Shown here piece after piece: positions 8,545 to 17,063 of a stretch of 55,476 nt of DNA (within the stretch, counting starts at the first letter, position 1; each line of letters opens with the position of its first letter). Origin of the DNA: a virus; IMG/VR virus record IMGVR_UViG_3300006735_006281, positions 1 through 55,476 of that record. One strand, 5' to 3'. Under the pieces are notes generated by a model, which saw nothing but the letters and a program-made list of their open reading frames with translations, made no database searches and was not told where the DNA came from. A program made the position numbers and the translations under genes.

Positions 8545-9666
8545 TTATTTTTTTGCAGTTTCAGGGTATTTCTCCTCCATAGCTGTTATTTCTTTATTTA
8601 GTACTTGTACTAACTCATTAACTCTTTGTTCAAATAGTTCTTTGTAAAATGTGGCCACTTGTTCAGCCGCTACCTTTTCATTGTATATCTCCGCAGTTTT
8701 TTCCATCTCGTCGTATATGTCTTGAGGAATACTATTTTCCAACCAATTTTTCATAACACCCGCTGCTGTATCTACCATAGTTAATTTATTATTACTCCAC
8801 ACACCATTTTTTTCAGTTAACCATTCAGGTGTTAAATCTGGTACCAAACCTACTACAGGTACTTTACTTTTCATACATTCTATAGGGAATGTACCAAAGG
8901 AAGCAATAGGGTCGATCCATACCGCAACAGCACATTCATCTAAAGCTTGTGAAAATTCTGAACGACTCATACCCCTCATATCTCTAAAAGTAATCCATTT
9001 TAGGAAAGGGTGTTTTATATAAAAAGTTTTAATAAAATTAGACGTTTCTCTAGGGTCTCTTGATAGGATTGCTATAAAAGGTTTTTTAAGTTTAATTTTA
9101 GAATTAAAATAGTTAGGAATACTTGGTTGTATAACACTAGTTTCAATTGTAGGAAATAAATTCTTTATATAATTTTCTTGAGATTTTGAATTGGTAATAC
9201 ATTTTCTAACTCCGTGAGGTCCCCACGTTTCTCCTGGCTTCATTAATTCAAATATATAGTCATAGGATTGAGAGAATATAATTTTTTCACAATTAGCGCT
9301 ACTAAGTTGTGAAAGTATTCCCCCATAAACTTCGGGAATTATAATAAAGTCTTGTGGTCCGATAACTGCCCCACCATCTTTTTCTTCTGCTCCGGCAGTT
9401 TCGTGAGGTATCTCATCATATTCTTCACCCATCCAACTACCAGGTTTAGTGTAATCCGCCTTTTCTGTTAGTATAATTGCGTTATAACCTAATTCTCTAA
9501 GTATTTTAGCGTGTTCGTAAATTGTAGCAATTGCTGCCATAGCGGATCCTTTTGAGTCCATACAAAAGAAATATATTTTATTTCTTTTCCCTTCAAGGGT
9601 GCTTAGTGCGTCCTTTATAAGTTTTACATTTGTATTATTAAATGTGGTGTCTTTTCTTTCTTCCAT
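8545..9666 (-). CDS. GT-B type glycosyltransferase
   Basis: A 373-residue protein with the two-domain layout of GT-B glycosyltransferases. The N-terminal half begins with KIYFFCMDSKGSAMAAIATI and carries LGYNAIILTEKADY, the usual first Rossmann strands. The C-terminal half has KPFIAILSRDPRE and then ASFGTFPIECMKSKVPVVGL, the E-containing nucleotide-sugar binding loop typical of this fold. The final 40 residues are charged helix and may be an extension. It is separated by only 13 bases from the next GT2 gene and three from the degenerate HAD gene upstream. Substrate is unknown. Confidence 0.75.
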   Translation of the reverse strand: MEERKDTTFNNTNVKLIKDALSTLEGKRNKIYFFCMDSKGSAMAAIATIYEHAKILRELGYNAIILTEKADYTKPGSWMGEEYDEIPHETAGAEEKDGGAVIGPQDFIIIPEVYGGILSQLSSANCEKIIFSQSYDYIFELMKPGETWGPHGVRKCITNSKSQENYIKNLFPTIETSVIQPSIPNYFNSKIKLKKPFIAILSRDPRETSNFIKTFYIKHPFLKWITFRDMRGMSRSEFSQALDECAVAVWIDPIASFGTFPIECMKSKVPVVGLVPDLTPEWLTEKNGVWSNNKLTMVDTAAGVMKNWLENSIPQDIYDEMEKTAEIYNEKVAAEQVATFYKELFEQRVNELVQVLNKEITAMEEKYPETAKK

Positions 9667-9669
9667 TTT

Positions 9670-10263
9670 TTAGTTTAATTCTTTATAGTCTACCTTTTTG
9701 GTATTTATTATTTGGTCAAGATAACCCTCTTCAAAAAATTCTTTAGAACTTTTAAGTTCATAATCGGATTCCATACCTTTGTTATAGTTCCGTTCTACTT
9801 TTACTAGTATTTTATCTTTAGGTTTGTTTTTATTAAAATGAGGAAAAGTTGTTAAAAGTAAATCACATTCTTCCCACATTTCGTCATAACTACGTACAAA
9901 TTTTATATTTTTACACATACAGCTACTTTTTGATAGAAAAAATAATGTAGATGGTATGGCTCTCCCACACTCCCTTGTTAATAAAATAACTTCATGAGTT
10001 TCTAAATTTTCGGTAATAAAGGAATTGAGTTTTGTAATAATGTGGTCCTCTATTTCATCGGCCCCACCATAAATCTCTAAAGAACAATCCTCGTATAAAA
10101 ATTTTTCTAAACTCTCATCATTCTCAAAAGTAAAATATTTTTCTAAATCATAATCAGTTATCTCCTTTATATCAATTTCAGATTTATAATATTTTTTATG
10201 TGTAGAAATAGCCTTGTTTAGTATATTTCTTAATATTCCATCTATATTTATTCCTATTCTCAT
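9670..10263 (-). CDS. HAD-fold protein, catalytic residues degenerate
   Basis: A 197-residue protein that begins MRIGINIDGILRN, clearly derived from the HAD motif I of small phage 5'-nucleotidase-like proteins (normally IDIDGVLR). Here the nucleophilic first Asp is Asn, and the region where the terminal acidic motif would stand reads ECDLLLTTFPHF, without the usual pair of Asp. Motif II-like Thr (ILLTRE) is present. The protein therefore keeps the HAD fold but is unlikely to be a phosphatase in the normal way. Its place between PhoH and a glycosyltransferase gives no strong clue. It could bind a nucleotide or phospho-sugar, or act as a regulator; that is speculative. Confidence 0.65.
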   Translation of the reverse strand: MRIGINIDGILRNILNKAISTHKKYYKSEIDIKEITDYDLEKYFTFENDESLEKFLYEDCSLEIYGGADEIEDHIITKLNSFITENLETHEVILLTRECGRAIPSTLFFLSKSSCMCKNIKFVRSYDEMWEECDLLLTTFPHFNKNKPKDKILVKVERNYNKGMESDYELKSSKEFFEEGYLDQIINTKKVDYKELN

Positions 10264-10300
10264 AATATTGAAATTTAGGGTTAACTTACACTAAAGTAAA

Positions 10301-10966
10301 TTACATTCCGTTTAATAATTCAAACACCGCATCAATTGCTTCGTGTCTATGATTATCGGTCAATAAAGCCTTATAAACAAATTTAGAAGAAGATATCTTA
10401 GCAACTTCATGAATTGCGGAATAATTTCTATCTTTAAGATCAATTTGTTGGTTATCCCCGGTAAATATCATTGTTGAATTTTTACCTAATCTACTTAGTA
10501 CCATTGATAGTTGCGACTTCGTTAAATTCTGGAACTCATCAATTATACACACGCTATCCTCAAAAGTTCTACCTCTAAAATGAGCTAATGATACCAATTC
10601 AATTTGCTCCTCACTCTCCATTTTTTGTAGAACAAGAGGTTTATTATAAACTTTACGCATATTAGATCTGATAGGAACTAACCAAGGTTCCATCTTTTCT
10701 CTTTCTGAACCAGGAAGAAAACCATTATCTTCAGTAGAAACAGTAGGTCTAGTTATAATGATTTTATTACATTGTCTTTTGAAAAATTGATCTAAAGCTA
10801 TTTGTACTGCTAATAACGTTTTACCACTTCCAGGTTTACCAACAACAAAATTAAAAGGATGTTTTAGTATTTCAGTTTTAGCCTTTTTTTGTTCTGGGGA
10901 TAATGAAAGTGAAAATCTTATTGCTCCTTTTGGGGGAGTTTTATCTTTATTATTTCTTGTTGCCAT
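10301..10966 (-). CDS. phoH: PhoH-like P-loop ATPase
   Basis: A 221-residue PhoH family protein. Walker A is GKPGSGKT at residues 43-50 and Walker B is CIIDEFQNL near 140, followed by the GDNQQID sensor motif. These are the signature features of PhoH, an ATPase related to superfamily 1 helicases and common in marine T4-like phages, where it is used as a marker gene. Its function is uncertain; roles in phosphate-starvation response or RNA metabolism have been proposed. The start ATG overlaps the end of the epimerase gene by 17 bases, so it is translated as part of the sugar operon. Confidence 0.93.
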   Translation of the reverse strand: MATRNNKDKTPPKGAIRFSLSLSPEQKKAKTEILKHPFNFVVGKPGSGKTLLAVQIALDQFFKRQCNKIIITRPTVSTEDNGFLPGSEREKMEPWLVPIRSNMRKVYNKPLVLQKMESEEQIELVSLAHFRGRTFEDSVCIIDEFQNLTKSQLSMVLSRLGKNSTMIFTGDNQQIDLKDRNYSAIHEVAKISSSKFVYKALLTDNHRHEAIDAVFELLNGM

Positions 10967-11972
10967 CTATAAATTTTTTTATTGTGTTTATTATTATCTC
11001 TGAGGGTTTTCCATTTTTCATATAAAAATCTTTTATTCTTTCACTTTTAGTATGGACTAACCACTCTATAGGGTTAATCAGGTTTTTATATCTTACTCCA
11101 TAGTCCGCTGACTCAACTTCTGTCCACTCAATATTATCTCTCATAACTATACATTTCTTTCTAAAAAAGGGACATGTCTTCATTAGACCACCTGAGTCTG
11201 TAATTATAAATCCACAACTTGATAAAGCATCTATCATTTCACTATATTTTGCTGGGGGTTTAACGGTAATATTAGTTGGAAGGACGATATCGTTATTTTC
11301 GATAAATGATTTGGTACTGTGGTGCAAGTAAAAATCAATAGGTTCATTGTATTTTTCACAAAAAGAAAGAATTTTAGAAAAACTCTTAATATTTAGATTT
11401 TCTCTTCTATGAATTGTCATAATGGCAGGACCCATAAAATCGATCTCTTTATCATAATATCTATTAAGTAATTCATATTCTAAATCACCACAAACTACTT
11501 CATTGTTAAAGTAATCTTGTATTTTTCCTGTTTCTTTAGGAGTGAATTGAATCTCTGATGTTAGGTCGGCCACTATCCTATTTAGTTCTTCTGGTACTTT
11601 TATGTCATTACATCTTAACCCGGCTTCTATGTGGGCAAAAGGTATTTTTTGTTTATAACAAACTAATGAAGAAGATAATGTACTATTTGTATCGCCATAT
11701 ATTAAAACAAAATCAGGACTTTCTTTTTTTAGTATTTCACTAAATTTTTCCATTGTTTCTGTAATAAAAGTGACTTCATCATTATTAGATGTTCTTAAGT
11801 CATGGTCTATAACTAAAGAAAACTCCTGTATAAAATAATCAGAAACATTTTCACTATAGTGTTGATTGGTGTCAACTATTACATGATTGATATTATTTTC
11901 ATTACAAAAATCAAAAATAGGTTTAATCTTGACGTACTGGGGTCTCGTCCCTATGATGCTCAGTATTTTCAT
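10950..11972 (-). CDS. wbpI: UDP-N-acetylhexosamine 2-epimerase (WbpI/WecB family)
   Basis: A 340-residue non-hydrolysing UDP-sugar 2-epimerase. Motifs are the N-terminal GTRPQYVKIKP, HIEAGLR and ELNRIVADLTSEI in the first half and the HRREN loop plus ITDSGG in the second half, as in WecB and WbpI. These enzymes invert C2 of UDP-GlcNAc (WecB) or of UDP-GlcNAc(3NAc)A (WbpI), giving the manno form. Because the other four genes of the WbpA-B-E-D series lie next to it in order, WbpI-type specificity is inferred rather than ManNAc synthesis. The start codon lies inside the end of the dehydrogenase gene (50 bases overlap), in another frame. Confidence 0.85.
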   Translation of the reverse strand: MKILSIIGTRPQYVKIKPIFDFCNENNINHVIVDTNQHYSENVSDYFIQEFSLVIDHDLRTSNNDEVTFITETMEKFSEILKKESPDFVLIYGDTNSTLSSSLVCYKQKIPFAHIEAGLRCNDIKVPEELNRIVADLTSEIQFTPKETGKIQDYFNNEVVCGDLEYELLNRYYDKEIDFMGPAIMTIHRRENLNIKSFSKILSFCEKYNEPIDFYLHHSTKSFIENNDIVLPTNITVKPPAKYSEMIDALSSCGFIITDSGGLMKTCPFFRKKCIVMRDNIEWTEVESADYGVRYKNLINPIEWLVHTKSERIKDFYMKNGKPSEIIINTIKKFIDGNKK

Positions 11973-12768
11973 TTTTTCTCATTTTGTTTCTTTCACTTAT
12001 TGTGGCACCTAATACTTCACATATACTTCCATTTTCTAACATTGTTCCATATAGTGCTTGGGTATCTTTAGGAAAACACGCCCCTCCATAACTTAGTTTA
12101 CCATCCGGTCCTGGTACAGTGGTGTGCATCGGATTTATCCACCCATTCTTCAACATAAGACTAATAACTAAAGAATAGTCCGAATCTAACTTTTTACACA
12201 AATCAAACATTTCATTAAAGAATTGTACTTTAACTGCATAGAAGGAGTTCGCGAATATTTTCATAAGTTCAGATTCAGTAGAGGTACTGGTTGATATTTC
12301 TGCGTCGGGAAAACTTTCCTTATATAAACTTTTTAATTCACCTAATTGTTCTTCATTCTCTGTATATCCTAAAACAATATGTTTTTGATTGGCAAAATCT
12401 TCTTCACTTGTTCTTGCTGTTAAAAACTCGGGATTGTGTACAATGTTTAATTCACTATAGAGATAGTGTAAATTCATTATTGTTTTTGGTTGAGTGGTGC
12501 TTTTTATAACAATAGTACCCTCATAATTTGAGTTTTGTAGTTTTTCTAAAGTTTCATGTAAAGCACTATAGTCATATCCTCTTAACTCGGTTGAAAATAA
12601 AGTAGGTAGACATAAAAACATTATATCAGAGTCAAGAGTTTCTTCAAATGAATTAAAACTCTTAAACTTATCGTATGACCTAACGGTGTATTGTTTATTT
12701 GTAAACCATTTGGCAACGGCGTTTCCAACAAACCCCATTCCTATAACACCTATAATTTCTTTTTTCAT
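11923..12768 (-). CDS. wbpA: UDP-sugar 6-dehydrogenase (WbpA-like), C-terminally short
   Basis: A 281-residue member of the UDP-glucose/GDP-mannose dehydrogenase family, which oxidises the C6 hydroxyl of a nucleotide sugar to a carboxylate with two NAD. Visible are the Rossmann GVIGMGFVG at 7-15, IVIKSTTQP, VHNPEFLTA, the central KIFANSFYAVKVQFFNE helix and the catalytic cysteine C231 in GACFPKDT. The normal enzyme is about 390-430 residues; the C-terminal UDP-binding domain (roughly 100+ residues) is missing here and the protein ends soon after the catalytic loop. I start it at 12768 rather than at an upstream in-frame ATG (12849), because the upstream 27 residues are encoded by the end of the acetyltransferase gene and the Rossmann fold begins at MKKEIIGVIG; that leaves a one-base gap. 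Confidence 0.8.
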   Translation of the reverse strand: MKKEIIGVIGMGFVGNAVAKWFTNKQYTVRSYDKFKSFNSFEETLDSDIMFLCLPTLFSTELRGYDYSALHETLEKLQNSNYEGTIVIKSTTQPKTIMNLHYLYSELNIVHNPEFLTARTSEEDFANQKHIVLGYTENEEQLGELKSLYKESFPDAEISTSTSTESELMKIFANSFYAVKVQFFNEMFDLCKKLDSDYSLVISLMLKNGWINPMHTTVPGPDGKLSYGGACFPKDTQALYGTMLENGSICEVLGATISERNKMRKNENTEHHRDETPVRQD

Positions 12769-12769
12769 A

Positions 12770-13174
12770 TTACTTAAATTTTTTAGCTGGAACCCCAACC
12801 CAAGTCTCATCGTTAGGTACATTTTTTGTGACCACAGAACCAGCACCAATTTTACATTTATTTCCTAATGTTATATTTGGTAATATTGTGGAGTTTGCAC
12901 CTATTGACGCACCTTCTTTAACAACTGTAGGTGGTTCATCCCTCCAAGCACCGTGTGAAGGAGGATTTTTATCATTTGTAAAAACAGTGTGCGGCCCAAC
13001 AAAAACATTATCCTCAATAATAATATTTTCAGGTATAAAAGAACCACATCCGATTCTACAATTTTTCCCTATTTTAACTTTATGTCCTACTTCAACAAAG
13101 GCACCAATTCTAGTTCCTTCTCCTATTTCCGCACTATCATAAATGTTACTATTTTTATGTATGTAAGTTTCCAT
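12770..13174 (-). CDS. wbpD: Left-handed beta-helix N-acetyltransferase (WbpD/WlbB-like)
   Basis: A 134-residue hexapeptide-repeat acyltransferase. Repeats such as SAEIGEGTRIGAF, VKIGKNCRIG, VKEGASIGANSTILPNITLGNKCKIGAGSVVTKNVP form the left-handed parallel beta-helix, and the segment GPHTVFTNDKNP is the loop typical of WbpD/WlbB, which acetylates the 3-amino group of UDP-GlcNAc(3NH2)A using acetyl-CoA. The family is usually about 190 residues, so this is a compact version lacking some N-terminal coils. It sits between the WbpB-like and WbpA-like genes with spacings of four and one bases, which fits its position in the pathway. The likely active form is a trimer in the cytosol. Confidence 0.82.
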   Translation of the reverse strand: METYIHKNSNIYDSAEIGEGTRIGAFVEVGHKVKIGKNCRIGCGSFIPENIIIEDNVFVGPHTVFTNDKNPPSHGAWRDEPPTVVKEGASIGANSTILPNITLGNKCKIGAGSVVTKNVPNDETWVGVPAKKFK

Positions 13175-13178
13175 ATTT

Positions 13179-14102
13179 CTAAATGTAAAAAGTTTGACCG
13201 TCTAATTTAACTTCTTTTTGTCTTAAACCGTCGATTAATTTTATTGTAGGTTCAACATCTTCTAGGGTAAACCCATTCCCTTTTAATATTTCTTCATAAC
13301 TTACTTTATGTAAGTCTGTAAACCCTGTTGAGAATTCTAGTTCTTCCCCATCTATCTTAATTGATCTAAAAGGTTTCCAGTCGTCCCATGGAAGGTCCTC
13401 TTTCATTATACTTAGATTATAGGTTACCTTGGCCTTCTCAAGGTGTAAAACACCCTTACATCTCTTCCCTGTGGTTTCTACCTTATAAGCAAGAACCTTA
13501 CCAAATATCCAAATTAACATATCAAAAAAGTGTACCCCAATGTTTGTTACAACTCCACCAGATTTATCTGAGTCACCTTTCCACGAATAATCATACCAAA
13601 CACCTCTTGGTGTTATGTAATCTAATGTAACTTCATGTGGACGTAATAAGTCATTACTATTTTGGTATTTTTCTTTGAGTTGTTTAATTAATGGGTGATG
13701 TCTAAGTTGGAGTATATTATATATTTTTTTTCCAGTTTCTTTTTCTAATCCTTTTAATGATTGTAGATGTTTGTCTCTTAGAACTAATGGTTTTTCACAT
13801 ATAACATCGCATCCATTTCTAAGAGAAAGTCTTATATGTGCATCGTGTAAATAATTAGGACTACATATTGATACAAAATCAATACTGTCTTTATTCCTAT
13901 AGAGGTGTCGGTCAAATCTCTCAGATTCTCTAAAATAAGATGCGTAAGGAAAATATTTATCAATATACCCAACTCCATCATAAGGGTCGAGAAGTGCCAC
14001 CAAATCATTATTAGTGTCTTTAATTGCTTCAACATGACGAGGGGCAATATATCCCCCGGCACCTATAAGTGCAAATCTTTTTTTATTATTGTTTGAACTC
14101 AT
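13179..14102 (-). CDS. wbpB: UDP-GlcNAcA 3-dehydrogenase (WbpB/WlbA-like)
   Basis: A 307-residue Gfo/Idh/MocA family oxidoreductase. The Rossmann loop is GAGGYIAPRH (14-23), followed by ICSPNYLH and the signature EKP at 103-105. Downstream, LRHHPLIKQLK, DYITPRGVWYDYSWKGD and NIGVHFFDMLIWIFG match the conserved blocks of WlbA/WbpB, which oxidise the C3 hydroxyl of UDP-GlcNAcA to a ketone, in a cycle in which the NADH is reoxidised by 2-oxoglutarate. The match is closer than to generic family members. The start codon lies 17 bases inside the end of the aminotransferase gene, so expression of the two is coupled as expected for consecutive steps. Confidence 0.87.
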   Translation of the reverse strand: MSSNNNKKRFALIGAGGYIAPRHVEAIKDTNNDLVALLDPYDGVGYIDKYFPYASYFRESERFDRHLYRNKDSIDFVSICSPNYLHDAHIRLSLRNGCDVICEKPLVLRDKHLQSLKGLEKETGKKIYNILQLRHHPLIKQLKEKYQNSNDLLRPHEVTLDYITPRGVWYDYSWKGDSDKSGGVVTNIGVHFFDMLIWIFGKVLAYKVETTGKRCKGVLHLEKAKVTYNLSIMKEDLPWDDWKPFRSIKIDGEELEFSTGFTDLHKVSYEEILKGNGFTLEDVEPTIKLIDGLRQKEVKLDGQTFYI

Positions 14103-15204
14103 TTATACAAGTTGTTATCGTTTTTAATTCATTTTCACTAAGGTGTGGAGAGATTGGTATATGTAAAACCTCTTCACATCTTTTTTCGCATTCTGGTAAA
14201 GATTGGTCTCCAAAAATCTCTTGGTATATTGGTTGTTTATGTAGCGGAATTGGCCAATAAACAAAGGTTTGTATACCATTATCAGTTAGGTGTTTTTGAA
14301 GTTCATCTCTCCCATTTACTATTATAGTATACAAATACCAACTATGATTGTCAAGAGTATCAGTAGGATACGGTAGTGTAACCATAGGATTTTTAATGTT
14401 TTCAAAGTAGTACTCTGCGTTTTTTTGTCTTTTATTTAACCACTCATCTGACGCACCATTTAGTAGTACCGTTAAAAATCTGGCTTGTAACGCATCCAAT
14501 CTTAAATTACCACCAACCATTTCATGGTAATATCTTTTCTTAGAACCATGTGCCCTAATCATTTTTATTTTATTATATGTGTCTTTATCATCTGTTATAA
14601 CAATTCCACCATCACCTAAACAACCTAATGTTTTTGCAGGAAAAAAACTGAAAGAAGCTGCCAAGGATCTCGTACCTGAGTGTCCACCTTCTGGGTAATA
14701 AGACCCAAAAGACTCGGCGGCATCTTCAAAAAGAATCGCATTTTTAGAGTCACATAATTTTTTTAATTTTTCTATTGAGGGTGTTTCCCCAAATAGATGT
14801 ACAAACATAACGGCTTTTGTATTCTTAGTCCAAGATTTTTGAAATTGTTCTACTGAAGGGTGAAAAGACCCGGGAGCGTTATCAACAAATATAGGGTTTA
14901 GACCTGCAACTAATATCGCTTCTGAACTGGCAATAAAAGTATATGAAGGTACTAATACATCTGAACCTTTTGGTAAATCTAAAGACATTAAAATGGCCAA
15001 TAGACCATCAGTCCCACTAGAAACACCAATGGCATATTTTGAACCTGTGTACTTAGCAAATTCTTTTTCAAAACGACTAACGGCATCTCCATTTATAAAA
15101 ATTCCATCATCTAGAGATTTATCTAATTCATTGTGTAGATAGTCCCTATAAGGAGATAAAAGTTTAGGATAGTCAAAAAATTTAATAGTTTCTTTTGTTT
15201 GCAT
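14086..15204 (-). CDS. wbpE: DegT/DnrJ/EryC1 sugar aminotransferase (WbpE-like)
   Basis: A 372-residue PLP-dependent nucleotide-sugar aminotransferase. The N-terminus has INGDAVSRFEKEFAKYTG, then the PLP-phosphate site SSGTDGLLAIL, HLFGETPSIEKL with the acidic DAAESFGS (the Asp that binds the PLP nitrogen), and the catalytic lysine in FFPAKTLGCLGDGG. The end carries WPIPLHKQPIY and RCEEVLHIPI, standard for the family. WbpE/WlbC transfers an amino group from glutamate to the 3-keto sugar made by WbpB, so pairing with the adjacent WbpB-like gene is the main reason for this specificity; the fold alone would also fit a 4-aminotransferase. Confidence 0.86.
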   Translation of the reverse strand: MQTKETIKFFDYPKLLSPYRDYLHNELDKSLDDGIFINGDAVSRFEKEFAKYTGSKYAIGVSSGTDGLLAILMSLDLPKGSDVLVPSYTFIASSEAILVAGLNPIFVDNAPGSFHPSVEQFQKSWTKNTKAVMFVHLFGETPSIEKLKKLCDSKNAILFEDAAESFGSYYPEGGHSGTRSLAASFSFFPAKTLGCLGDGGIVITDDKDTYNKIKMIRAHGSKKRYYHEMVGGNLRLDALQARFLTVLLNGASDEWLNKRQKNAEYYFENIKNPMVTLPYPTDTLDNHSWYLYTIIVNGRDELQKHLTDNGIQTFVYWPIPLHKQPIYQEIFGDQSLPECEKRCEEVLHIPISPHLSENELKTITTCINEFKQ

Positions 15205-16315
15205 ATTTTAAGTAAAAGCTTTTAGGTACTAAATTTAATTTATATAAGACATAAAAGAAAGGTCTCAGACGTTCAAATAATCTTTTGTATGTTGGGTAGT
15301 CGGTATAATCTTTCTTTTCATTAGACATCATTTTATTAAACTCTTCATCTGTTAAGTCTAATCTTTTTTTCATTTCAACAACTAAACTCTCATCCATTTC
15401 TTTTTCTTCACTCATTTTAATTAGTGCTAGTTTTCTAGTCATTTGTCCTGACCTAATTAAAGCAGAGTACTCACACTTTCTTAAATCGATACCAAATTTA
15501 CTAGGGAGATAAAAGTTATTTACGAAATAAGCCGAACGATTTTCCATGTGATGACCACCGTACCATTCCCACCCATATTCGTTGTGTAAGAATTTTTTAA
15601 TTTGTTCTTTATCATAATCCATATAATAAAGAGGTCTAATTCTTTTAATTCTTTTTACTAATAGTTGTCTCATCCATGGCCAAAAATCCATCAAAGGTAA
15701 ACTAGTTAATTTAGTTTTACCAAATAATTTATGTATAGACCTTACGTATTTAGCATCTTGATAAAACCATCCTTGAGGTGAGATCCCCTCGGTTCTAAAT
15801 GAGTGACCATTCCATATCCATTTTATATTGTGCTCTTCAGCGGCCTTATAAAGAGTTGCGCCAATTGCTAAATCAGTCCCAGAATCTAAATCAGGAACCG
15901 AAGCTAAAAAGAATGAACGAACTAAATCGTTGTACTCGTGATTATCAACCACGTGAGTGTAAAGGTCAACATCTAAAGAAGTAATCATTCTTTCTATATT
16001 TTCTACAGCTATTTTAGAATTCCAAGTGTTGTCAAAATGAACGGCTAGAGGACGTAATCCCGATTTAACGGCTAAGTGTAATAGAAACGATGAATCGCAA
16101 CCACCACTAATACCAACAACTACATCGTAGTTATTTCCCTTCCCATCTTTTTTCATTTTGGTAATTAAATCATTTAGTATTTTACCACCTTCTTCACCAA
16201 CAGGGTATTCCTTATTTAATTCAACATCTCTTTCACAATAGTTACACACCCCTTTCTCATTAAATTCAATATGAGGGATGCTTTCATCGTAGATACAGTT
16301 ATTACATATTTTCAT
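15182..16315 (-). CDS. wbpG: N-acetyl sugar amidotransferase (WbpG/PseA family)
   Basis: A 377-residue PP-loop ATPase. It begins with a zinc-ribbon-like pair (C4, C7, C24, C27) and has the ATP-binding SGGCDS loop at 70-75 followed by LRPLAVHFDNTWNS, which are hallmarks of the WbpG/PseA group that converts an N-acetyl on a sugar into an N-acetamidino group, using ammonia and ATP. The family needs ammonia from the partner HisH/HisF-type subunits, which are the next two genes upstream, so this trio forms one amidotransferase complex. Its start overlaps the HisF-like gene by 14 bases and its stop overlaps the aminotransferase start by 23. Confidence 0.88.
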   Translation of the reverse strand: MKICNNCIYDESIPHIEFNEKGVCNYCERDVELNKEYPVGEEGGKILNDLITKMKKDGKGNNYDVVVGISGGCDSSFLLHLAVKSGLRPLAVHFDNTWNSKIAVENIERMITSLDVDLYTHVVDNHEYNDLVRSFFLASVPDLDSGTDLAIGATLYKAAEEHNIKWIWNGHSFRTEGISPQGWFYQDAKYVRSIHKLFGKTKLTSLPLMDFWPWMRQLLVKRIKRIRPLYYMDYDKEQIKKFLHNEYGWEWYGGHHMENRSAYFVNNFYLPSKFGIDLRKCEYSALIRSGQMTRKLALIKMSEEKEMDESLVVEMKKRLDLTDEEFNKMMSNEKKDYTDYPTYKRLFERLRPFFYVLYKLNLVPKSFYLKYANKRNY

Positions 16316-17063
16316 AATTTTTTATAATTTTTTCAATCTCATTTTGTTTCGGGAATCTAATTAGTACCCCCATATTTTTTTTAGAGTATACACACATACT
16401 CCCTAATGCCACACCAGAACTACCATTCCAAATAGAGTCTTTAATATCTTCTAGTTTACCGACTCCACCACAGGATATTACTGGAAGAGAAGTTCTTTGA
16501 CAAACTTCTTGAATTAACTCATCATCCATACCTTCCCAAGTCCCATCCTTATCTACAGAATATAATAAAATTTCACCAACACCTAATTTTTCTAACGACT
16601 CAATATACTCTGTAGGAGATAAATTTAAGGTTTTTTTATTAGAATGTCTATAAATTTTATGTTTCCCCCAAAAATTCTTTTTTACATCAACCGAAGCTAC
16701 TATACTTTGACTTCCGAAAAGTTTTATGGCTTCCTTTATAACCTGTGGGTTTTCAAATAGAAGAGTATTAACGATAATCTTTTCTATCCCCAACTGAAAT
16801 AGTTTTCTCATGTCTTCTATTGTTCTTACACTACCCCCATAACATAATGGCATGAAACATTCTCTTGTGATCTTACGTATAACATCAAAAGGAATATCTT
16901 TTTTAGATATATCAATTAGGACTAACTCATCCACTTCCTTCCCGTTAAATATTTTTATTGCGTTTACTGCATCACCAACATAAGAAGGATTATCGAACTT
17001 AGTGGTTTTAACCAAAGAACCATCTTTGAGTAATAAACAGGGCATAATTCTAGGTCTTAACAT
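16302..17063 (-). CDS. hisF: HisF-like cyclase subunit of the sugar amidotransferase (HisF2 type)
   Basis: A 253-residue (beta/alpha)8 barrel homologous to imidazole glycerol phosphate synthase subunit HisF. Alignment by eye with Thermotoga HisF gives MLRPRIMPCLLLKDG for MLAKRIIACLDVKDG: the general acid/base Asp at position 11 is Leu, while the second catalytic Asp (here D126, in ASVDVKK) is present. The phosphate loops (CGGVGKLED, ALGSMCVYS) are partly kept. Loss of Asp11 argues against histidine synthesis and for the HisF2 role in channelling ammonia to WbpG. Neighbours support this: HisH on one side (7-base overlap), WbpG on the other. No other histidine gene is in the window. Confidence 0.86.
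   Translation of the reverse strand: MLRPRIMPCLLLKDGSLVKTTKFDNPSYVGDAVNAIKIFNGKEVDELVLIDISKKDIPFDVIRKITRECFMPLCYGGSVRTIEDMRKLFQLGIEKIIVNTLLFENPQVIKEAIKLFGSQSIVASVDVKKNFWGKHKIYRHSNKKTLNLSPTEYIESLEKLGVGEILLYSVDKDGTWEGMDDELIQEVCQRTSLPVISCGGVGKLEDIKDSIWNGSSGVALGSMCVYSKKNMGVLIRFPKQNEIEKIIKNYENM

Noticed and set aside
12769-12849. Longer N-terminus for the dehydrogenase
   Set aside because: These 27 residues are encoded within the acetyltransferase gene and show no Rossmann similarity; the fold begins at the later ATG.
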